Of a DNA stretch of 64,000 bases, positions 59,297 to 64,000 are shown piece after piece. Both the position numbers and the translations under genes were made by a program. Under the pieces are notes generated by a model that worked only from the letters and a program-made list of their open reading frames with translations, did no database searches and was not told the origin of the DNA. This DNA comes from CAZNXJ01 sp964577115 (GTDB lineage: Bacteria; Planctomycetota; Planctomycetia; Pirellulales; Pirellulaceae): assembly GCA_964577115.1 (NCBI GenBank), contig CAZNXJ010000003.1, positions 124,001-188,000 of the forward strand, written 5' to 3'. Every line of letters begins with the position of its first letter. Positions within the stretch are counted from its first letter, which is position 1.

Positions 59297-59615
59297 ACTT
59301 TTTACCTCCTCGCGAGGGCGGCCGAATACTCTATGGGGAGTATTGTGGCGGGCGCCGGTGGGATGTGCAAACCGTCTGGCAAAAGGCCGGTGCTCAATCT
59401 GTTGTTGTATTGCTGGTAGGCGTGCCGTTTCGGGGGGAGTGGAGTTAACGGCAGAGCAGATACCGCTAGCGGTTTTCAGCCGGCACATAGAGCAACCCGC
59501 TCGGTATCACTGCTCACGGCGCATTGACTCGCGGGGGTGGGCGGTGCATCATCCGGGGCAGGTTTTGCTTGCGCGCTGGAATATCGCTTCGCGCTTCGAA
59601 CGGAGCCACCCTCGG
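59297..59615. other. Divergent spacer between the HNH fusion and the CE15-like gene
   Basis: This 319-bp interval holds the two palindromes noted at 59325-59344 and 59462-59473 and should contain promoters for both divergent genes. No coding feature is supported. Confidence 0.4.
59325..59344 (-). promoter_or_regulatory. Candidate operator upstream of the TerB-like/HNH gene
   Basis: AATACTC (59325-59331) and GAGTATT (59338-59344) form a perfect 7-bp inverted repeat about 38 bp upstream of the start, at a place where a regulator dimer could block transcription. A second 12-bp palindrome, ACCGCTAGCGGT, lies at 59462-59473. No regulator gene is near. Confidence 0.4.
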
Positions 59616-60896
59616 ATGAATGTTCGCCATTTGCTGGTCTTTGCCGCCTGGTTTGCTATGACGCTTCCCGCCGCTGTCCAAGGTCAAATGCCGGAAGTCA
59701 ACTACGACGAGAGCCGTGTGCCGGCCTACACGCTGCCCGATCCGCTCGTGATGGCCGACGGCCAGCCAGTAACGAGCGCCGAGCAATGGCGCACGAAGCG
59801 TCGGCCGGAGATTGTGGCGCTGTTCGAAGAGCACATGTTCGGCCGAGCGCCCGGAAAGCCGGAGAACCAGAAGTTCGTTTTGATTGAAGAGGACCGTGCG
59901 GCGCTTGGCGGGCGAGCTGTCCGCAAACAGATCGCCGTCCTGCCGACGGGCAACCCGGACGAGGCGCGGTGGGATCTGCTGATCTACCTGCCGACTGGCG
60001 GTACGAAACATCCGGTATTCGTCGGGCTGAACTTCGGCGGCAATCAGGCAGTCCACACCGATCCCGCAATTCTGATTACTCGGAGCTGGACGCGCGACGG
60101 TGAAGGTTACGAGCACCACTGCGCGACGGAAGCCTCGCGAGGCAAGAACGCCTCGCGGTGGCCCATCGAACAAATCCTCCAGCGCGGTTACGGCGTCGCG
60201 ACGATGTACTACGGCGACATCGATCCCGATTACGACGATGGGTTTCAAAACGGCATCCATCGCCTGTTCTACCGCGAAGGGCAGCAGCATCCGGAACCGA
60301 ACGAATGGGGCTCCATTGCTGCCTGGGCCTGGGGGCTGAGCCGCGTGATGGATTATCTCGAGACCGATGCGGATGTCGATGCGCAGCGCGTCGCCCTCAT
60401 GGGCCACTCGCGGCTCGGTAAGACCGCACTCTGGGCCGGCGCGCTCGATGAACGCTTCCGACTCGTGATTTCCAACAACTCGGGCTGCGGCGGAGCGGCG
60501 CTCAGCCGCCGCGAGTTCGGCGAGACGGTGCGGCGGATCAATACCGTGTTTCCGCACTGGTTCAATGACAACTTCGTGACCTACAACGACCGCGTGAACG
60601 AACTGCCCATCGATCAGCACATGCTGATCGCGCTCCAAGCGCCCCGCGCGGCGCTTGTCTGTAGCGCGGAAGAGGATCGGTGGGCCGATCCGCGAGGCGA
60701 GTTCCTCGCGACGCTGGGCGCCGATCCCGTTTATCGTTTACTCGACACCGATGGCCTGGCCGCCAAGGAAATGCCGGGATTGAACGAGTTCATCGGGAGC
60801 CGGCTGAGCTACCACATCCGCCCCGGGGCCCACGACGTGACGCCGGACGATTGGCGGGTGTATATGGATTTCGCGGACCTGCATCTGAAGCCCTAA
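59616..60896 (+). CDS. Secreted CE15-like (glucuronoyl esterase family) hydrolase
   Basis: ATG 59616 begins a signal peptide (MNVRHLLVFAAWFAMTLPA, cleavage near VQG). The 426-residue protein has an N-terminal segment, EIVALFEEHMFGRAPGKP, typical of bacterial CE15 enzymes, an alpha/beta hydrolase nucleophile in ALMGHSRLGKTALWAGAL, then NNSGCGGAALSRREFG with the oxyanion and acid positions, and the His in YHIRPGAHDVTPDDW. The family cleaves ester bonds between lignin alcohols and glucuronic acid in hemicellulose. The GHSRLGK version (not GCSRxGK) is a common bacterial variant. It shares its stop with the convergent MFS gene (4-bp overlap). Confidence 0.9.
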   Translation: MNVRHLLVFAAWFAMTLPAAVQGQMPEVNYDESRVPAYTLPDPLVMADGQPVTSAEQWRTKRRPEIVALFEEHMFGRAPGKPENQKFVLIEEDRAALGGRAVRKQIAVLPTGNPDEARWDLLIYLPTGGTKHPVFVGLNFGGNQAVHTDPAILITRSWTRDGEGYEHHCATEASRGKNASRWPIEQILQRGYGVATMYYGDIDPDYDDGFQNGIHRLFYREGQQHPEPNEWGSIAAWAWGLSRVMDYLETDADVDAQRVALMGHSRLGKTALWAGALDERFRLVISNNSGCGGAALSRREFGETVRRINTVFPHWFNDNFVTYNDRVNELPIDQHMLIALQAPRAALVCSAEEDRWADPRGEFLATLGADPVYRLLDTDGLAAKEMPGLNEFIGSRLSYHIRPGAHDVTPDDWRVYMDFADLHLKP

Positions 60897-62329
60897 GCGG
60901 CGCGGCGCATCGGAGTCGGGACGTGATCGACCGGGGCTTCCGAGCTTTCTTGGGATGGCTCGGCGGACGACTCCTTCGCGTCATCACAGCTCGGCAAGAT
61001 CGGTCCGTGGATGGAACCGGCCGACGGGCGGATGGCCAGCGTCCGCAGCACCAGCGGCCCGGTCGCTCGCAGACGCTGCGGAGCGCCCGGAAGCAGCACG
61101 AGTGCCATAGCGCGGGCGATGGAGGATGCGAGGAACAGCGTCAGGTACGCGCGGATGCTGTCGTCCATGACCGTCATGGCCGCTGCACCGAGCAGTGCGC
61201 CGACGACCATCGCCGCCGAGTTGCCGAGGTTGTACCAGGTCAAGACGCTGATGCGCTGCTCGCGGGGAATCGTTTCAAAGAACAAAAGAAACACAGCCAG
61301 TTCGTATGCAGCCCATAGAATCCCGGCGACGAACTGCATCCCCAAGAGATAATAGAACGAATCCGAAATCAGCCAGAACGCCGCGACGGGAACGATCGCG
61401 ACACCGCCAAACCATAGCAGCACCGTCGCACCGGCGCGTTTCGCCACGGCCCCAAACGTCGGCAGTGCGACGATCTTGCCGAAGTACGCCGAGCCGAGCA
61501 GCAGCATGTACTGTGTGTAGCTCAGCTCGAGCTTCGTCAGCATGAACGGCGTGAAATAGGGGCCCGCGAGATAAACGGCGACCTGTACGGCCCAGAGGTA
61601 ACAGATCAGCCGCATCCCAGGGCCGCGCTGTAGGAACTCGAGCCGCGGTTTCGGCGCACGTTCGACCGACGTCCACGCTTGCCGCGTCTCGCTCTGCGAA
61701 GCCAGCAAATTGGCGGAAATAAGGCGCGCGAAGGCGGCCGTTCCGAACGTGACGGCGAACATCGTCCGCAGCGCATCACCGCTAGCCCCCGTCCGCAGCA
61801 GCAGGCCGCCAACGACGAGACCGAGTAGTGTGCAGAGCTGGCTGACGCGCACTCGATGCGCGAAAAATGAAGCGCGTACAGAGCGTGGTACGAGGTGTTC
61901 CACCCACGTGTTCCACGCGGGGCCGGTAGCCATGCCCGCTGCCCAGTACATCGTTGCCGCAGCGAAAACCCACCACCCGGACATCGACTTTTCCAGCGCG
62001 ATGGCCGCCATCAGCATCAGGCTGATGGCCTGGCATGTTGCGCAGCAGACAACCCACCGGCGATACGTGCCCAGACGGTGGACGGCCCAGGGGGTGGCGA
62101 GCTGCAGAACGCTGCCGGCGAGCAGTGGCAAGGTGGCGACCAGGCCCGCCGCAACCTGGCCAAGACCGAGGGCCAGAACGAAAGCGGGAACGTAGGTTTC
62201 TCCGATTCCCACCATCACGCTGAACGCTGCACCGTCGCCCATAATTGCACGCAGGTTGCGCCGCAGCAGGCGCTTGGGTTTGGCGCTGGGTGGTGCGCCT
62301 AGGAGGCGGAGCGGAGGCGGCAAGTTCAT
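60893..62329 (-). CDS. MFS transporter
   Basis: The 478-residue protein has about twelve hydrophobic segments (for example VPAFVLALGLGQVAAGLVAT, YLLGMQFVAGILWAAYELAV) and a loop between helices 2 and 3 that is Arg/Gly-rich (HRLGTYRRWVV). GPAWNTWVEHLVPRSVRASFF is a conserved helix 4-5 feature. An acidic, Ser- and Pro-rich C-terminal tail (about residues 450-478) is unusual. It starts 30 bp after the N-formylglutamate amidohydrolase-like gene on the same strand, so it is probably the third gene of that operon and may move its product. Direction and substrate are unknown. Its stop overlaps that of the CE15-like gene. Confidence 0.85.
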   Translation of the reverse strand: MNLPPPLRLLGAPPSAKPKRLLRRNLRAIMGDGAAFSVMVGIGETYVPAFVLALGLGQVAAGLVATLPLLAGSVLQLATPWAVHRLGTYRRWVVCCATCQAISLMLMAAIALEKSMSGWWVFAAATMYWAAGMATGPAWNTWVEHLVPRSVRASFFAHRVRVSQLCTLLGLVVGGLLLRTGASGDALRTMFAVTFGTAAFARLISANLLASQSETRQAWTSVERAPKPRLEFLQRGPGMRLICYLWAVQVAVYLAGPYFTPFMLTKLELSYTQYMLLLGSAYFGKIVALPTFGAVAKRAGATVLLWFGGVAIVPVAAFWLISDSFYYLLGMQFVAGILWAAYELAVFLLFFETIPREQRISVLTWYNLGNSAAMVVGALLGAAAMTVMDDSIRAYLTLFLASSIARAMALVLLPGAPQRLRATGPLVLRTLAIRPSAGSIHGPILPSCDDAKESSAEPSQESSEAPVDHVPTPMRRAA

Positions 62330-62359
62330 GGCGGGCAGGTCCGTAGCGTCCGTGCTTCT

Positions 62360-63064
62360 TCACCGCCACACGGCGGCGAAGGTGCGAATGATACTCGCTC
62401 GAAGCCGTTCCCACCCAGGGCGATTTTTCCGCCACGCCTGGTTCACTTCCAATTCGACGCCCGCGTACGATTCGGGCGGAAACTTACGCCTCAAATAGGT
62501 CGTAAAGCCGTCGGCAACTCCCTGATACGGATAGTTGCGCCGCACCCGCAAATCCGGCCGCTCGCGCCGCAGCTCGTCCTGCCACGCTCGGCATAACGAT
62601 TTTTCGGTGGTGCGCCGAGGGTCATACAGCAGGCCGATGTCCGCGCTGCGCTCCTGGCCGTCTAGGACCGGCGTAAAGCTGTGTACCGACAAGTGCACGA
62701 CCGCCGCCCCTTTGGCAATCTCGTCTTCAATGCGCTGCTCGACGCCCGAGCGATAGGGATAGTAGTACTGCTCGAGCAGTCGCTGGCGTTCGTCGCGGCT
62801 CAGCCCGCGTGTGACGATCGAGAATAACTGCGGGTGGCCGAGCGACCGGTTCAATTCGACGAGCAGCCGCGTGGTCGTGCTCGCAAAGAGCGGCGCATCC
62901 AGCGCGGCCGCAAAATCGCGCGCCAGCTCGAGAGCCCCCCGGTCATAGCCGCGATGGCTTTCCAGCAATTTGCGGTGGGCCGCAAACCGCTGCTGGTATG
63001 GAGCGGGAACTCGGTTTCCGCCATGCTCGCACGTAATCAGCAATTGCCGCGGAGCCGTGCTCAC
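62360..63064 (-). CDS. N-formylglutamate amidohydrolase family protein
   Basis: The start is taken as GTG 63064, which overlaps the stop of the GCS2 gene in GTGA; the N-terminal residues STAPRQLLITCEHGGNRVP are those of the family, with the metal-binding Glu-His pair. Further conserved segments are HRGYDRGALELARDFA, LVELNRSLGHPQLFS, VHLSVHSFTPVL with a metal-binding His, and GVELEVNQAW. The 234-residue product is a metallohydrolase that may cleave an amide bond of a formylated or acylated amino acid. Members are found beside GCS2-type ligases. Its substrate here is undetermined. The MFS gene follows at 30 bp. Confidence 0.88.
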   Translation of the reverse strand: MSTAPRQLLITCEHGGNRVPAPYQQRFAAHRKLLESHRGYDRGALELARDFAAALDAPLFASTTTRLLVELNRSLGHPQLFSIVTRGLSRDERQRLLEQYYYPYRSGVEQRIEDEIAKGAAVVHLSVHSFTPVLDGQERSADIGLLYDPRRTTEKSLCRAWQDELRRERPDLRVRRNYPYQGVADGFTTYLRRKFPPESYAGVELEVNQAWRKNRPGWERLRASIIRTFAAVWR

Positions 63065-64000
63065 TCGAACATCGTCCCGGTGCCAAGGCACGTTCTTAAG
63101 CGTGTATAAATGCCGAGCCAGGTTTCGCGCGTGGGAGTTGGGCCGGCGGCCGCGAGCAGCCGGGTCGCCAGCGAGCCGCGCGTGAGCACCAGGTCGAGCG
63201 CTTCCAGCAGCTCGCCGGCTATTCGTTTCCGAGCCCGCTCGTCGAGCAAATGCTTCCACAGTTCGTCGGCGCGACAGGAGCTGCCCGAGTAGCCAAGGCT
63301 TCGCAGGTACTCGCCGTCGCTAATCTCGGCGTGCTCGGCGTCCCGCGCGACACGGCTAAGTAGCCCGGCCAGCCGCTCGGTCGGCAATCGCCGCTGGTCG
63401 GCGAGCGGCGAGTAACGTTCGGCGACCAGGTCTTTTAGCACGCTGCTGATTGCTGCGCAGATGGCGACATCTGCGAGCGGACATTCCTGGACGTCGAGCA
63501 CTCGGATCTCGATCGAATGACGGCTGAACTTGGCCACGGCGCCGCGAGCATTCAGCCACTCGTGCTGCAGGATGCCCGACGGGTCGAGCGGCGCGATGTC
63601 GCGATACATCGGGGCCAGGATCTGGCGATGGTAGTCGTCAATCGACGTGACCGACTCGGGCACCACCTGGCCGGTGACGGAGGCGACTCGCCGCGCGTTG
63701 TTCATGTAGACGTAGAGCCGATGGTCGCGCCACGGCTGAACGCGCCCTTCGCACACGGGCGAGCTGGCGGCGAGCGCCGGGAGAATCGGCAGGAGCAGGC
63801 GTACGGCAGCATGCAGCCGCACGAATTGGTCGTCGCCGCGGAATGGCAGGTTCAAGTGAACGCTTTGCAGATTCGCCCAGCCATGGCCTCGGCAATCGAA
63901 CGCCCGATCAAACGCTGCATAGACTTCGTGGAAACTGTGCGGCCAAAGGCGCATTTCTCGCTCGGGATCCATCCACGGATGCATGCCGGTGGGCAGCAGC
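63061..64000 (-). CDS. GCS2-type glutamate-cysteine ligase family protein (5' truncated by window)
   Basis: The frame is open to the right edge, so the start lies outside. The visible C-terminal 313 residues begin LLPTGMHPWMDPEREMRLWPH, with the G-M-H-P motif of the GCS2 family, and continue GHGWANLQSVHLNLPF and FSRHSIEIRVLDVQECP, both catalytic blocks. GCS2 enzymes form a peptide bond between a carboxylate (often glutamate) and an amine using ATP; YbdK-like ones are only weakly active on cysteine. The downstream gene starts within the last codons (GTGA), and both are followed by an MFS gene. A small gamma-glutamyl-type product is a reasonable inference. The substrate is unknown. Confidence 0.86.
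   Translation of the reverse strand, partial: LLPTGMHPWMDPEREMRLWPHSFHEVYAAFDRAFDCRGHGWANLQSVHLNLPFRGDDQFVRLHAAVRLLLPILPALAASSPVCEGRVQPWRDHRLYVYMNNARRVASVTGQVVPESVTSIDDYHRQILAPMYRDIAPLDPSGILQHEWLNARGAVAKFSRHSIEIRVLDVQECPLADVAICAAISSVLKDLVAERYSPLADQRRLPTERLAGLLSRVARDAEHAEISDGEYLRSLGYSGSSCRADELWKHLLDERARKRIAGELLEALDLVLTRGSLATRLLAAAGPTPTRETWLGIYTRLRTCLGTGTMFE

Noticed and set aside
59514..60638. 374-codon minus-strand open frame opposite the CE15-like gene
   Set aside because: The plus strand has a full hydrolase with signal peptide and catalytic motifs, so this is a shadow.

Overview
The window looks like chromosomal DNA of a high-GC planctomycete, probably of the Pirellulales type. The evidence is the stack of families largely confined to or expanded in that phylum: DUF1549/DUF1553 proteins with their CX4CH and CAKCHNHPFE motifs, WD40 proteins with an N-terminal Planctomycete-type cytochrome domain, PVC-type giant haem/HEAT proteins, three DUF1080 proteins, a DUF1598-VWA protein, a YTV-motif protein, Tat-exported Gfo/Idh/MocA oxidoreductases, LL-diaminopimelate aminotransferase, and a bacterial FwdA for tetrahydromethanopterin-linked C1 transfer. 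I see no rRNA, tRNA, CRISPR array, transposase, integrase or prophage. The species cannot be named from this sequence.

Layout. 1-5.6 kb: end of a MobA-like gene convergent with fwdA, then DinB, DUF1080, YceH and DJ-1/PfpI genes. 5.9-9.2 kb: a sialate O-acetylesterase-like gene and two tandem purine nucleoside phosphorylases joined by an ATGA overlap. 9.2-16 kb: a minus-strand surface/degradation module (PPC-domain protein, DUF1549/DUF1553 cytochrome, WD40 cytochrome). 16-25.7 kb: a Ski2-like helicase, a small membrane protein, a Gfo/Idh/MocA oxidoreductase, a SUMF1-fold protein and a 1171-residue PVC-type haem protein. 25.9-33.3 kb: UDPGP-type nucleotidyltransferase, secreted beta-propeller protein, zinc alcohol dehydrogenase, HpcH/HpaI aldolase, DUF1805 and metallo-beta-lactamase-fold genes. 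33.3-33.85 kb is a structured non-coding interval ending in a minus-strand terminator.

34-45.6 kb: carboxylesterase, SelW-like protein, two DUF1080 genes, the VWA protein, an ABC exporter pair, an IlvD/Edd dehydratase, a second SUMF1 paralogue and dapL. 45.9-53.4 kb: an SMR exporter, the YTV protein with its own promoter and terminator, a ribose-type ABC importer, a YugP-type membrane peptidase and a 32-residue membrane protein. 53.5-64 kb: an HtrA protease, AlgH/YqgE, a kinase carrying four zinc ribbons facing a TerB-like/PH-like/HNH fusion, a CE15-like esterase, and a coupled GCS2-type ligase, N-formylglutamate amidohydrolase-like and MFS transporter operon that runs off the right edge.

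The genes together suggest a heterotrophic polysaccharide degrader with many secreted carbohydrate-active or cytochrome-linked proteins, plus housekeeping functions. The least explained items are the TerB-like/PH-like/HNH protein with the zinc-ribbon kinase opposite it (56.5-59.3 kb), the repetitive structured interval at 33.4-33.85 kb, the GCS2 operon at the right edge, and the tandem nucleoside phosphorylases that differ at the purine-recognition position. Functional calls rest on motifs read by eye; no database search was run.
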